8,591 nt of DNA from Acinetobacter sp. (GTDB lineage: Bacteria > Pseudomonadota > Gammaproteobacteria > Pseudomonadales > Moraxellaceae): positions 1 through 8,591 of the forward strand of contig SSHD01000009.1 in NCBI GenBank assembly GCA_008017255.1, written 5' to 3'. The notes under the pieces were generated by a model. It saw nothing but the letters and a program-made list of their open reading frames with translations, made no database searches and had not been told where the DNA came from. Below, in pieces: positions 1 to 8,590 of this stretch (within the stretch, counting starts at the first letter, position 1; each line of letters opens with the position of its first letter). Made by a program: the position numbers and the translations under genes.

Positions 1-1
1 C

Positions 2-454
2 AGCACACTGGGACAGTGGCAAGTCGGGCAAGCGGTGAATGTGGAAAAAGCCATGTTACCGACCACACGCTTTGGTGGGCATATTGTCAGTGGTCATGTC
101 GATGGCGTGGGTGAAATTACCCTGCTGCGTCAAGACGCACGCTCGCTGTATTTTGAAGTGACGGCGCCAGTTGAATTAGCTAAATATTTGGCAGAAAAAG
201 GCTCGGTCACGGTGGATGGTATTAGTCTGACCATTAACCATTTGCGTGGCAATATTTTAAGTTTGAATTTAATTCCGCACACAGCGGAACGTACCAATAT
301 TGGGACTTGGCAAGTCGGTAGCAAAGTGAATTTGGAAGTGGATGTATTGGCACGTTATATTGAGCGCTTGTTGTTGGGTAATCAAGCGGCACAGCAGAAA
401 ACTGAATCCAATATTAGTATGGCGTTTTTAGCTGAAAATGGTTTTTTGAAATAA
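2..454 (+). CDS. ribE: Riboflavin synthase (alpha subunit), 3' part; 5' end outside the window
   Basis: Riboflavin synthase dismutates two molecules of 6,7-dimethyl-8-ribityllumazine to riboflavin in the cytosol, the last step of vitamin B2 synthesis. The open frame runs in from the left edge and 150 codons are visible. The E. coli enzyme has 213 residues, so roughly 60-65 N-terminal residues are missing. Family landmarks are seen: RFGGHIVSGHVDG, then DGISLTIN, then IPHTAERTNIG. The protein is built from two lumazine-binding repeats, and the end of each is visible as LGQWQVGQAVNVE (near the left edge) and IGTWQVGSKVNLE (around 299-337). The frame ends in TAA and is followed by a stem-loop. 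A GTG at 35 could open the frame but lies inside the conserved domain, so it is not the real start. Identity is confident; only the 5' end is unknown. Confidence 0.95.
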   Translation, partial: STLGQWQVGQAVNVEKAMLPTTRFGGHIVSGHVDGVGEITLLRQDARSLYFEVTAPVELAKYLAEKGSVTVDGISLTINHLRGNILSLNLIPHTAERTNIGTWQVGSKVNLEVDVLARYIERLLLGNQAAQQKTESNISMAFLAENGFLK

Positions 455-499
455 GTGCTTCGTTAAGCAAAAGTTTAGTGATTTTGTATTGTCATTCAG

Positions 500-531
500 T
501 TAAGAAGTTGATTAAAAACTTCTTAATTTTT
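500..531 (+). terminator. Probable Rho-independent terminator after ribE
   Basis: A perfect 10-bp stem, TTAAGAAGTT (500-509) with AACTTCTTAA (517-526), has a 7-nt loop and is followed by five T (527-531). The stem is AT-rich, so termination may be partial. A second weak stem-loop with six T (564-583) follows and could act as a backup. A small stem TGCTT/AAGCA (456-469) directly after the stop codon has no T-run. Confidence 0.6.
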
Positions 532-784
532 AGAGCAAACAAGGCGGAGTCTTACTGTTTAAGATCAAATATTTGGATTTTTTCTGTTACTTTGGTTTCG
601 CCCAAATGAGAAGCAAAGCTTCGCAAGGACGGCATCTTGCGGTGCAGTGCGCCTCACCACAAAACTCGTCAAATACCATCAAATCGCAAATCTATCGCAG
701 ATACATTACTTTTTTTAATGAGTCCTGCCTCAAACAGTTGTGGATGACGCTTGCGCGTATCTAATATCATTATGAATAATCAAT
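532..784. other. Gene-free structured spacer, possible dispersed intergenic repeat
   Basis: No convincing gene is present. A 63-codon plus-strand frame (573-764) has no ribosome binding site, and its composition (Cys, Ser, Gln, Arg) does not look like a protein. What is seen is a run of short stem-loops: TTTGG/CCAAA (591-606), GAAGC/GCTTC (610-622), CGCAAG/CTTGCG (622-641), GGTG/CACC (641-658, sharing one base with the previous stem) and ACGC/GCGT (747-758). CAAATATTTG (566-575) is a 10-bp palindrome. The middle part is more GC-rich than its flanks. I infer a decayed repeat element or a structured RNA; similar sequence between genes in other Acinetobacter genomes is only a vague recollection. 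Confidence 0.4.
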
Positions 785-813
785 AAAAAATGCCAGCCAA
801 CTTCTTAACTGAC
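785..813 (-). terminator. Probable terminator of the pepA-holC-coiled-coil operon
   Basis: Read on the minus strand, a 9-bp stem including three G-U pairs (813-805 with 800-792) closes a GAAG tetraloop. It is followed by one A and six T (790-785). It lies about 33 bp beyond the stop codon of the 208-residue gene, where an operon terminator is expected. Confidence 0.6.
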
Positions 814-845
814 TAACATTTCAGAACATCTGGGCTTTGTTGTGG

Positions 846-1472
846 TTATTTTTCATCAGCAAACTGACTATTTTTCAAAATATAATCAATTTCTTCTTCT
901 GCCAGCGTCTGAAGTTTCATCCGAAACACGTTCACCGCTTGTTCAATTAAACTTTCCGCTTCTAATTCTAGGCGTAGTCGTACGCTTTCGAGCTCAGATA
1001 AAATCTGCTGATCGTCAATCATGGCGCGTTGCGGCTGGGAAAAATCAATGCTTGGTAATTCAGGATTAGGCTGATAGCGCTCGGTTTGACTGCTAATTTC
1101 TTGATCGATATGCTGGCGTAAGGCGAGTAGGTTTTCGGTTTGTTGTTGAAATTGCTGCATTTCATCGGCTTGCAATTGTGCGGCATACGCCGCTTGGGCA
1201 CTACGTTTGTCTGCCAAAGCCTGTTCCAAAGCTTGTTGTTTGCGTATCCGTGCTTGTTCCAACAGTTCAGCTTTGTAGTTGGCATAGGCGGTGGCAATGC
1301 GCTGCTCTGAAAGCTGCTGTGCTTGCTGTTCTTGGTGCAGCCAAGTTTGGGTAAAGGTGTGTGGCAACAGCAAATCACAGATTCGTGCTAAATCTTCCTG
1401 ATAGGTCTGACGCACCGCTTCAGGGGTATTTAACCAACGCTTTTTAAAATCTTGACCGACATTTAATGCCAC
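846..1472 (-). CDS. Uncharacterised coiled-coil protein, 208 aa, downstream of holC
   Basis: I do not recognise this family. The GTG start at 1472 is chosen because AAGGAG lies six bases upstream and the next in-frame Met is at residue 105; starts further upstream fall inside holC. No signal peptide or membrane segment is seen, so a cytosolic protein is likely. An N-terminal part (about 9-45) has WLNTPEAVRQTYQEDL. Residues 46-125 are rich in Gln, Ala, Glu and Leu and look like a long helix or coiled coil. A Pro/Ser/Gln-rich linker (about 127-156) leads to a second charged helix (157-200). It starts 34 bp after the holC stop on the same strand and probably belongs to the pepA-holC operon. In E. 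coli valS occupies this place, so the gene is lineage-specific here. A role with the replisome would be guesswork. That it is a real gene is fairly sure from the strong Shine-Dalgarno and operon spacing. Confidence 0.8.
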   Translation of the reverse strand: MALNVGQDFKKRWLNTPEAVRQTYQEDLARICDLLLPHTFTQTWLHQEQQAQQLSEQRIATAYANYKAELLEQARIRKQQALEQALADKRSAQAAYAAQLQADEMQQFQQQTENLLALRQHIDQEISSQTERYQPNPELPSIDFSQPQRAMIDDQQILSELESVRLRLELEAESLIEQAVNVFRMKLQTLAEEEIDYILKNSQFADEK

Positions 1473-1478
1473 ATGACA

Positions 1479-1484
1479 CTCCTT
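1479..1484 (-). promoter_or_regulatory. Ribosome binding site deciding a GTG start, with overlapping out-of-frame ATG
   Basis: AAGGAG on the minus strand is six bases from the GTG at 1472. An ATG in another frame (1474-1472) overlaps it as ATGTG, four bases from the same site, and opens only Met-Trp-His before TAA at 1465-1463. The site therefore serves two competing start codons, which may lower expression of the 208-residue protein. Confidence 0.75.
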
Positions 1485-1506
1485 AGCTGACGCAATGTTT
1501 ACAGTT

Positions 1507-1923
1507 TTATAATTTAAAGGTTCGCGGTTCAATACCTAAACTGCGATAGCGTTTAAACTTTTCGCGGCCCAATTGTTTGGCGGCTTCGTTATTTTCTACA
1601 ATTTCGATAATGTGACTAAAATCATGCACTGCTTCAAGTGCATGATTGTTAAAATTAAATACAATCCAATCTGAGGATGGCGGTAACTGCTCGGAAATAC
1701 ACACGGCAGCATCTATTTGCCCAATGCCATGTGGAATAAAACTGGTAGCTTCAAAACTCCACAGTCGCTCATCCAACTCGGTTTGCTGCGCTGTGTCGCT
1801 ACAATACCACCAAATTTTAGCGTGCTGCGCTAGAATTTTGCGGCATAAACGGCAGGCACTATCGACTTGCCGTTCATTGCTACGTTCAAACAGATAGAAA
1901 CTGATTTGCGGCTGATTGAGCAT
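1507..1923 (-). CDS. holC: DNA polymerase III chi subunit
   Basis: Chi binds psi in the clamp-loader complex of DNA polymerase III and links it to single-strand binding protein at the fork; it acts in the cytosol at the replisome. The product is 138 residues, close to the 147 of E. coli chi. Recognisable family segments are ISFYLFE near the N-terminus, LDERLWSFEATSFIPH in the middle and the C-terminal QLGREKFKRYRSLG. The ATG at 1923 lies only four bases after the pepA stop and has no clear Shine-Dalgarno, so translation probably depends on ribosomes finishing pepA. The pepA-holC order is conserved in many gammaproteobacteria and supports the call. The gene for the partner psi is not in this window. 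The reading frame is intact. Confidence 0.93.
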   Translation of the reverse strand: MLNQPQISFYLFERSNERQVDSACRLCRKILAQHAKIWWYCSDTAQQTELDERLWSFEATSFIPHGIGQIDAAVCISEQLPPSSDWIVFNFNNHALEAVHDFSHIIEIVENNEAAKQLGREKFKRYRSLGIEPRTFKL

Positions 1924-1927
1924 GAAA

Positions 1928-3525
<1,598 letters not shown>

Positions 3526-4626
3526 TTGATTATTCGGCGTTATCTGGTCAAACAGGTGGTTTCGACCTCAGTGGTGGTCATTGGTTTATTGACCCTGATT
3601 ATGATGGGCGGTCGTTTAATCAAGTATTTTGGTATTGCTGCGCAAGGGCGTTTAGATGCTAGTATTTTATTTAGTATTTTGGCCTATCGCTTACCTGAAT
3701 TTTTAACCTTAATTTTGCCGTTGGGTTTTTTTATTGCCCTGATGTTGGTGTTTGGTCGGCTGTATGTCGATCACGAAATGGCAGTGCTCAATGGCAGCGG
3801 CGTGAGCCGTAACCGACTGGCACGGCTGTTAGTGCCGATGACCATTATTTATTTGATTGTTCAAGTCGGTTTAATGGTGTGGATCGGCCCTTGGGGCATC
3901 CGTGAATTTGAAAAATTGACCAATAGCCAAGCCGTGCGCACGGGGTTTGATTTGGTGCGACCAAAAGAATTTATTTCATCTGGGCCATATACCATTTACG
4001 CGGGTTCGTTGTCGGAAGACCGTAAAAACCTCAAAGATATTTTCTTTTACCAAAAAGCCGAACGCGATGGTAAACCCGATGTCATGATTTTGGCTAAAGA
4101 AGCCACCCGGGTTGAAATGGTCAATGAAACCGCCAATGTGGTGGATTTGCTGCAAGGTCGGCGTTACGAAATTTATCCAAATTCTCCGCAATATACTCAA
4201 GCTGAATTTCAGTCTTATCGTTTGCGCTTAGAAAATGATAAAGAAGTCAAATTTGAAACGGGCGATGTTGAAGCCTTAGCAATGTCAAAATTATGGCAAC
4301 AACGTGATGATGCGGTGATTCGCAGTGAACTGGGTTGGCGTATTTTTGGTCCGTGGGTGATTGTGATTGCCCTCATGTTGGCGGTGTCTTTGTCTGAGGT
4401 CAGTCCACGACAGGGGCGTTATTATCGACTTATTCCGGCCATTTTTATTTACGCCAGTTTAATTGTGTTGCTGATTGCAATTAAAACCCGCATTAGTAAA
4501 GATCAGTTAGATATTTGGGCCTACCCTGTGGTGCTGCTGATGTATGCAACTGCGGCAGCCTTGTTTGCTCGAAAACAAAAATTAGCCCCAAAAATTAAAC
4601 AAAGTATGCAGCGAGTGGGATTGTAA
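3526..4626 (+). CDS. lptF: Lipopolysaccharide export ABC transporter permease LptF
   Basis: LptF with LptG forms the inner-membrane permease of the LptB2FG transporter, which extracts LPS or lipooligosaccharide from the inner membrane and passes it to LptC and the periplasmic bridge. The product is 366 residues. Membrane segments are seen at about 11-28, 59-77, 101-120, 272-290, 302-319 and 330-347. A periplasmic domain of about 145 residues lies between the third and fourth, the usual LptF/LptG architecture. Glu84 in YVDHEMAVL matches the coupling-helix glutamate (E84 in E. coli) that contacts LptB. The TTG at 3526 gives MIIRRYLVKQ, the normal family N-terminus, with a weak GGAA seven bases upstream; a TTG at 3499 would add nine residues and is less likely. 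The stop overlaps the lptG start by one base. Identity is confident; the exact start less so. Confidence 0.94.
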   Translation: MIIRRYLVKQVVSTSVVVIGLLTLIMMGGRLIKYFGIAAQGRLDASILFSILAYRLPEFLTLILPLGFFIALMLVFGRLYVDHEMAVLNGSGVSRNRLARLLVPMTIIYLIVQVGLMVWIGPWGIREFEKLTNSQAVRTGFDLVRPKEFISSGPYTIYAGSLSEDRKNLKDIFFYQKAERDGKPDVMILAKEATRVEMVNETANVVDLLQGRRYEIYPNSPQYTQAEFQSYRLRLENDKEVKFETGDVEALAMSKLWQQRDDAVIRSELGWRIFGPWVIVIALMLAVSLSEVSPRQGRYYRLIPAIFIYASLIVLLIAIKTRISKDQLDIWAYPVVLLMYATAAALFARKQKLAPKIKQSMQRVGL

Positions 4627-5696
4627 TGTTAGCACGTCGAATAGTCGCCAAGCACGTGACCAAAACTACGGTTCTTGCCATGCTCGGCACAACGTTGGTG
4701 CTGTCGTTTTTACAAGTGCTGTTTACTTATTTGGGTGAATTAGGTTCGCTCAAACCTGAATATACCGCATGGCATGCTTTTTTATATGTGCTATGGGGTG
4801 CGCCACGTTATTTATATGAAATTTTACCTGTTGCCGCCTTGATTGGTTCGGTGTTGGGCTTGGGTGCGTTGGCATCAAATAGTGAATTGATTGTGATGCG
4901 TGCCGCAGGTATTAGCTTATGGCGTATCGTCGGTTGGGTGATGCGTTCGGCGTTATTGCTGATTGTATTGTCCTTTGCCTTAAGTGAATGGGTGATTCCA
5001 TACACCAATGAAAAAGCGCAGAGCATAAAAACCCAACGCAGTGTCGCAGCTTTGGGTGAAGTCAAAGGTTATTGGTCACGTGAAGGGCAACGCTTTGTAT
5101 ATATAGATTATGCCAATGCACAAGGTCAGTTGCGTAATATTCAAACGCTAAATTTTGATCAAAACTATCGGCTAGAGTCGTTTATGACCGCAGCACAAGG
5201 GCAGTTTGAGCAACAAGGGCAATGGACCTTACAGCAAACGCAGCAAGTAGATGTATTGCCAGAAGGCAATGCAGTGAAACGCGAGCAGGCGCAGCAAAGT
5301 TTGGCTTTGGCGTTGCAGCCGAAATATGTGCAAATGGTAACTGTAGACCCTGAAGATTTATCACCCAGTCAGTTGATTAGTTTTATGCGCTATATGAAAG
5401 AGTACAGCCAAGTGCCTAAAACCTATGAATTGGCTTTTTGGCAAAAAGTCACTTCGCCGTTTGCGTTAATTACTTTGGTGCTGATTGCTTGTTCCTTTAT
5501 TTTTGGACCGTTGCGGCAGCAGTCGATGGGTTTTCGTTTGGTAATTGCTTTATTTACCGGACTAGGCTTTTTCTATTTGCAGGACTTTTTAGGCTATGCC
5601 AGTTTGGTCTATGCGCCGTCACCTGCATGGTTTGTGTTTTTTCCAGTGCTATTGCTATTTATAGCAGGCAGTTATTTGCTGTATCGGGCCAGATAA
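4626..5696 (+). CDS. lptG: Lipopolysaccharide export ABC transporter permease LptG
   Basis: LptG is the partner of LptF in the LPS extraction transporter of the inner membrane. The product is 356 residues, close to the 360 of E. coli. Predicted membrane segments are at about 15-35, 62-82, 101-121, 278-294, 302-318 and 334-352, with a periplasmic domain (about 125-270) between the third and fourth. Glu87 in SNSELIVMRAAGIS fits the coupling-helix glutamate (E88 in E. coli) facing LptB. The ATG shares its A with the lptF stop (TAATG, 4624-4628), so translation is coupled and equal amounts of the two permeases are expected. A weak GGGA (4617-4620) lies five bases upstream. No terminator is visible after the gene, so some transcripts may run on into gpmI. 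Confidence 0.95.
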   Translation: MLARRIVAKHVTKTTVLAMLGTTLVLSFLQVLFTYLGELGSLKPEYTAWHAFLYVLWGAPRYLYEILPVAALIGSVLGLGALASNSELIVMRAAGISLWRIVGWVMRSALLLIVLSFALSEWVIPYTNEKAQSIKTQRSVAALGEVKGYWSREGQRFVYIDYANAQGQLRNIQTLNFDQNYRLESFMTAAQGQFEQQGQWTLQQTQQVDVLPEGNAVKREQAQQSLALALQPKYVQMVTVDPEDLSPSQLISFMRYMKEYSQVPKTYELAFWQKVTSPFALITLVLIACSFIFGPLRQQSMGFRLVIALFTGLGFFYLQDFLGYASLVYAPSPAWFVFFPVLLLFIAGSYLLYRAR

Positions 5697-5769
5697 CGTA
5701 TTTACCAGTGGTTGCGGTATGGGCTGTAGATCAGCACATAGAGAATTTAGTTAAATTTCGGTAAACTAT

Positions 5770-5786
5770 GTCGATCAATGATCGAC
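5770..5786 (+). promoter_or_regulatory. Perfect hairpin/palindrome in the gpmI leader
   Basis: GTCGATC (5770-5776) and GATCGAC (5780-5786) form a perfect 7-bp stem around AAT, ending four bases before the AGAGAG ribosome binding site (5791-5796). TAAACT at 5762-5767 is a possible -10 box just upstream, without a clear -35 box. There is no T-run, so it is not a terminator. It may be an operator half-site pair or an RNA structure affecting gpmI translation; the rest of the lptG-gpmI spacer (5697-5769) shows nothing else clear. Confidence 0.45.
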
Positions 5787-5802
5787 AAATAGAGAGTCTA
5801 TG

Positions 5803-7347
5803 ATGACGGATGCACATGCAGGCAAAATTCCTCACGTTCTAGTAATTATGGATGGTGTGGGACATCGTGAAGCAGTGGAAGATAATGCCTATTTGGCAGC
5901 TCAAACGCCAAACCTCACTGCCATGAAAGCCAAGCATCCGCATAGTTTGATTTCGGGTTCAGGTGAAGACGTTGGCTTACCAGATGGACAAATGGGCAAC
6001 TCTGAAGTCGGCCATATGAATTTGGGCGCAGGGCGGGTGCTGTATCAAGATTTTACTCGCATTACCAAAGACATTCGCACGGGTGCTTTCTTTGAGCATG
6101 AAGTGCTGATTGATGCGGTAGAAAAAGCCAAAGCCGCACATGGCGCAGTGCATATTATGGGGCTGCTGTCGGAAGGTGGCGTGCATTCACATCAAGATCA
6201 TATTGTGGCGATGTGTGAGCTTGCACTAAAACGTGGTGCAACGGTGTATTTACATGCCTTTTTAGATGGTCGTGACACCCCACCACGCAGCGCCAAACCG
6301 TCATTAGAAAAATTAACGACTTTATTTGCGCAATATCCAAATCAAGGTGGCTTGGTTACGATGATTGGGCGTTATTTTGCCATGGATCGTGACAACCGGT
6401 GGGATCGTGTCGAACAAGCCTATCGTTTACTGACCGAAGGCGAAGCGGTACGTGTGGCCAGTAGCGCTGTAGAGGGCTTAGAACAAGCCTATGCCGAAAA
6501 TGAAAACGATGAATTTGTCAAAGCCACACGCATTGGTGCGATTGCCACAGTACAAGATGGCGATAGCGTGGTATTTATGAATTTCCGTGCCGACCGTGCC
6601 CGTGAAATTACCCGCGCTTTTGTGGAAAAAGACTTTGCTGGTTTTGAACGTAAAGTGGTGCCGAATTTATCTAAATTCGTGATGCTGACGCGTTATCAGG
6701 CCAGTATTGATGCGCCTGTGGCGTATATGCCAGAAGGGCTGAAAAACTCGATTGGTGAATATTTATCTAATTTAGGTAAAACCCAATTACGCATTGCCGA
6801 AACTGAAAAATATGCGCACGTAACCTTCTTCTTTAGTGGTGGGCGTGAAGATGAATACCCAGGTGAAAAACGGATTCTCATACCGTCGCCGAATGTTGCC
6901 ACTTACGATTTACAACCAGAAATGAGTGCCCTAGAAGTAACTGATCAATTGGTCAATGCCATCAACTCTGGTGAATTTGATTTATTGGTGGTGAACTATG
7001 CCAATGGCGATATGGTTGGACATACTGGGGTGTTTGATGCCGCAGTCAAAGCGGTGGAAACGGTCGATGCTTGCTTAGGACGTGTTTATGCCGCAGTTAT
7101 GGCGAACAAAGGACATCTACTAATTACTGCCGATCATGGTAATGTAGAGCAAATGCATGACCATGACAGTGGGCAGGTGCATACCCAACACACTACCGAA
7201 TTGGTGCCGTTTATTTATGCTGGTCCAAGTGCAGCGACTATTTCGCAAGGTGGTGTATTGGCCGATGTTGCACCGACACTGCTGTATTTAATGCGACTTC
7301 CTGTACCACCAGAAATGCAGGGTCGCAACTTAATTACTTTGGGCTAA
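5803..7347 (+). CDS. gpmI: 2,3-bisphosphoglycerate-independent phosphoglycerate mutase
   Basis: GpmI interconverts 3- and 2-phosphoglycerate in glycolysis and gluconeogenesis through a phosphoserine intermediate; it is a cytosolic manganese enzyme of the alkaline phosphatase superfamily. The product is 514 residues, the same as E. coli GpmI. All expected residues are seen: Asp17, nucleophile Ser67 in MGNSEVGH, His128, Arg157/Asp158 in DGRDTPP, Arg190 and Arg196, Arg262 and Arg265 in FRADR, Lys336, Asp403 and His407 in NGDMVGH, Asp444/His445 in TADHGN, and His463. Two adjacent ATG codons (5800, 5803) are possible starts. The second is preferred because it is six bases from AGAGAG and gives the family N-terminus MTDA. 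It has its own leader with a hairpin after lptG and is followed by a GC-rich stem-loop before ctp. Confidence 0.97.
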   Translation: MTDAHAGKIPHVLVIMDGVGHREAVEDNAYLAAQTPNLTAMKAKHPHSLISGSGEDVGLPDGQMGNSEVGHMNLGAGRVLYQDFTRITKDIRTGAFFEHEVLIDAVEKAKAAHGAVHIMGLLSEGGVHSHQDHIVAMCELALKRGATVYLHAFLDGRDTPPRSAKPSLEKLTTLFAQYPNQGGLVTMIGRYFAMDRDNRWDRVEQAYRLLTEGEAVRVASSAVEGLEQAYAENENDEFVKATRIGAIATVQDGDSVVFMNFRADRAREITRAFVEKDFAGFERKVVPNLSKFVMLTRYQASIDAPVAYMPEGLKNSIGEYLSNLGKTQLRIAETEKYAHVTFFFSGGREDEYPGEKRILIPSPNVATYDLQPEMSALEVTDQLVNAINSGEFDLLVVNYANGDMVGHTGVFDAAVKAVETVDACLGRVYAAVMANKGHLLITADHGNVEQMHDHDSGQVHTQHTTELVPFIYAGPSAATISQGGVLADVAPTLLYLMRLPVPPEMQGRNLITLG

Positions 7348-7357
7348 TTCGTCCGAA

Positions 7358-7383
7358 CCCCGCTCTCAATGCGGGGAATCTTT
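7358..7383 (+). terminator. GC-rich stem-loop between gpmI and ctp, terminator or attenuator
   Basis: CCCCGC (7358-7363) pairs with GCGGGG (7371-7376) around a 7-nt loop, ten bases after the gpmI stop. Only AATCTTT follows, so the U-tract is poor and read-through into ctp is likely. The structure may also protect the gpmI 3' end from exonucleases. Confidence 0.55.
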
Positions 7384-7397
7384 GAAAAGGTGAAGCA

Positions 7398-8564
7398 ATG
7401 ACTCAACACCGCAACATGTATCGTGCTTTATATGCCAGTGTGTTGCTGTGTTGGGGGGCTAGTCTAGTTGCTGCACCAAGTGTGGGCTGGGTAGAAGATA
7501 CTTCGGCACAGACCGAAGAAGTGCCGATTGAGTCGATTCAACAATTTGTGCAAATCTATAGCATGGTGCGTGCGCATTATGTCGATAAAAAGCCTGACGA
7601 GGTGTTATTTCAGCAGTCGATTAAGGGGCTGCTTAGCGGCTTAGATCGTTACTCACGCTATCTATCGGCGGAGGAATATCAGCAGCTAGTGCAATATACT
7701 GAGGGTGATTTAGCCTCACTCGATTTTAATTTGCATTACGACACGCATGCGCGGGCATGGAAAATTCAGGATTTAAAAAACGGCTCTGATTCCAGTAAGC
7801 TTGGACTGCGTAATGGACAAAGCGTGGTTAAAATTGATCATCAAGAATTAAAACCGCTCAATCAAGATCAGGTACAGGGCTTACTGTATGGTGCAATCGG
7901 TAGCACCTTACAGCTACAGCCGGAGCATGGTGCCAGTACACTAATTTTAGTGCGCAATAAAAAAGTAGAAACCGATATTGAGCCAGTTTTATTGCCGAAC
8001 CAAGTGTTGGTGCTTAAGATTCGCGTGTTTCAGCAAGATACAGCAAATGAAATCAAACGTTTAATTGAAGAATATAGTGCAAATAAGCTCAAGGCTGTGG
8101 TGTTGGATTTGCGCAATAATCCAGGTGGTTTGCTGTCTGCAGCAGTAGAATCGGCAGATTTATTTTTAAATCAGGGACTCATCGTGAGTACCAAAAGTCG
8201 TTCCGAAGGCGATCAGCAATTTCAGGCACTACCGTCCAATGAATTTCAGCAGCTTAAACTGGGTATTTTGATTAATCGGCGTTCTGCATCGGCGGCAGAA
8301 GTGTTTACTGCGGCGTTAAAAGAGCATCAGCGTGCATGGGTGGTTGGTGAAACCAGTTATGGTAAGGGTGTGGTGCAAAAACTGTTTCCGCTCGCCAGTG
8401 GCGATGCCTTGCAAATGACGGTGGCACATTATTACACTCCCAAGGGCAATATGATTGAAGGGCAAGGTATTCAACCGAATCAGCAGTATGCTTTACAGCC
8501 GGAAATGAAAGAAGACACGTATATAGACTATATCAGCGAGTTGCTGTTGAAACAGAAGCGTTAA
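7398..8564 (+). CDS. ctp: S41-family C-terminal processing peptidase, exported
   Basis: Ctp proteases are serine/lysine-dyad enzymes that cut envelope proteins from the C-terminus in the periplasm. The product is 388 residues, shorter than many CtpA proteins. Residues 1-26 look like a signal peptide (hydrophobic core about 10-24, Ala-rich end). An N-terminal helical part has GLLSGLDRYSRYLS (77-90). A PDZ-like region follows (about 100-188), then the catalytic core with LDLRNNPGGLL (236-246). Ser298 in RRSASAAE and Lys323 in SYGKGVVQ are 25 residues apart and Gln327 follows, the spacing of the Ser-Lys-Gln triad of P. aeruginosa CtpA. The PDZ entry lacks the usual glycine-rich carboxylate-binding loop. 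AAAAGG lies seven bases before the ATG at 7398. The frame is intact and ends just before a strong terminator. Substrates and any lipoprotein adaptor partner cannot be told from here. Confidence 0.9.
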   Translation: MTQHRNMYRALYASVLLCWGASLVAAPSVGWVEDTSAQTEEVPIESIQQFVQIYSMVRAHYVDKKPDEVLFQQSIKGLLSGLDRYSRYLSAEEYQQLVQYTEGDLASLDFNLHYDTHARAWKIQDLKNGSDSSKLGLRNGQSVVKIDHQELKPLNQDQVQGLLYGAIGSTLQLQPEHGASTLILVRNKKVETDIEPVLLPNQVLVLKIRVFQQDTANEIKRLIEEYSANKLKAVVLDLRNNPGGLLSAAVESADLFLNQGLIVSTKSRSEGDQQFQALPSNEFQQLKLGILINRRSASAAEVFTAALKEHQRAWVVGETSYGKGVVQKLFPLASGDALQMTVAHYYTPKGNMIEGQGIQPNQQYALQPEMKEDTYIDYISELLLKQKR

Positions 8565-8566
8565 AA

Positions 8567-8590
8567 AAAGCCCCTGCTGATAGGGGCTTT
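8567..8590. terminator. Strong terminator after ctp, possibly bidirectional
   Basis: AAAGCCCCT (8567-8575) pairs perfectly with AGGGGCTTT (8582-8590) around a 6-nt loop, starting two bases after the ctp stop. A-runs on one side and T on the other allow function on both strands. The window ends one base later, so the full T-run cannot be seen. Confidence 0.85.

Larger units (their letters stand above)
497..811. repeat. 14-bp perfect inverted repeat at both sides of the spacer
   Basis: CAGTTAAGAAGTTG at 497-510 is repeated in inverted orientation at 798-811; including the pair 496/812 it is 15 bp. The arms lie 287 bp apart. Each arm forms part of a terminator-like hairpin, and each reads in the direction of transcription entering the spacer. 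It could be two copies of the same terminator seed or the ends of a small non-autonomous element. No target-site duplication is evident beside the arms. Confidence 0.55.

Noticed and set aside
17..318. TGGCAAGTCGG occurs twice inside ribE (17-27 and 308-318).
   Set aside because: The two sites fall at matching places of the two lumazine-binding repeats (GQWQVG and GTWQVG), so it is explained by the known internal duplication of riboflavin synthase and is not a mobile or regulatory repeat.
456..469. Stem TGCTT/AAGCA directly after the ribE stop as a terminator.
   Set aside because: Only five pairs and no T-run; the longer stem at 500-526 is a better candidate.
573..764. A 63-codon frame in the spacer after ribE as a small protein gene.
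   Set aside because: It has no ribosome binding site, lies across several stem-loops and has a composition unlike a folded protein or membrane peptide.
5438..5764. A 108-codon plus-strand frame rich in Phe, Leu and Val that looks like a membrane protein.
   Set aside because: It lies in another frame over the membrane-coding end of lptG; the hydrophobic look is a by-product of T-rich codons there.
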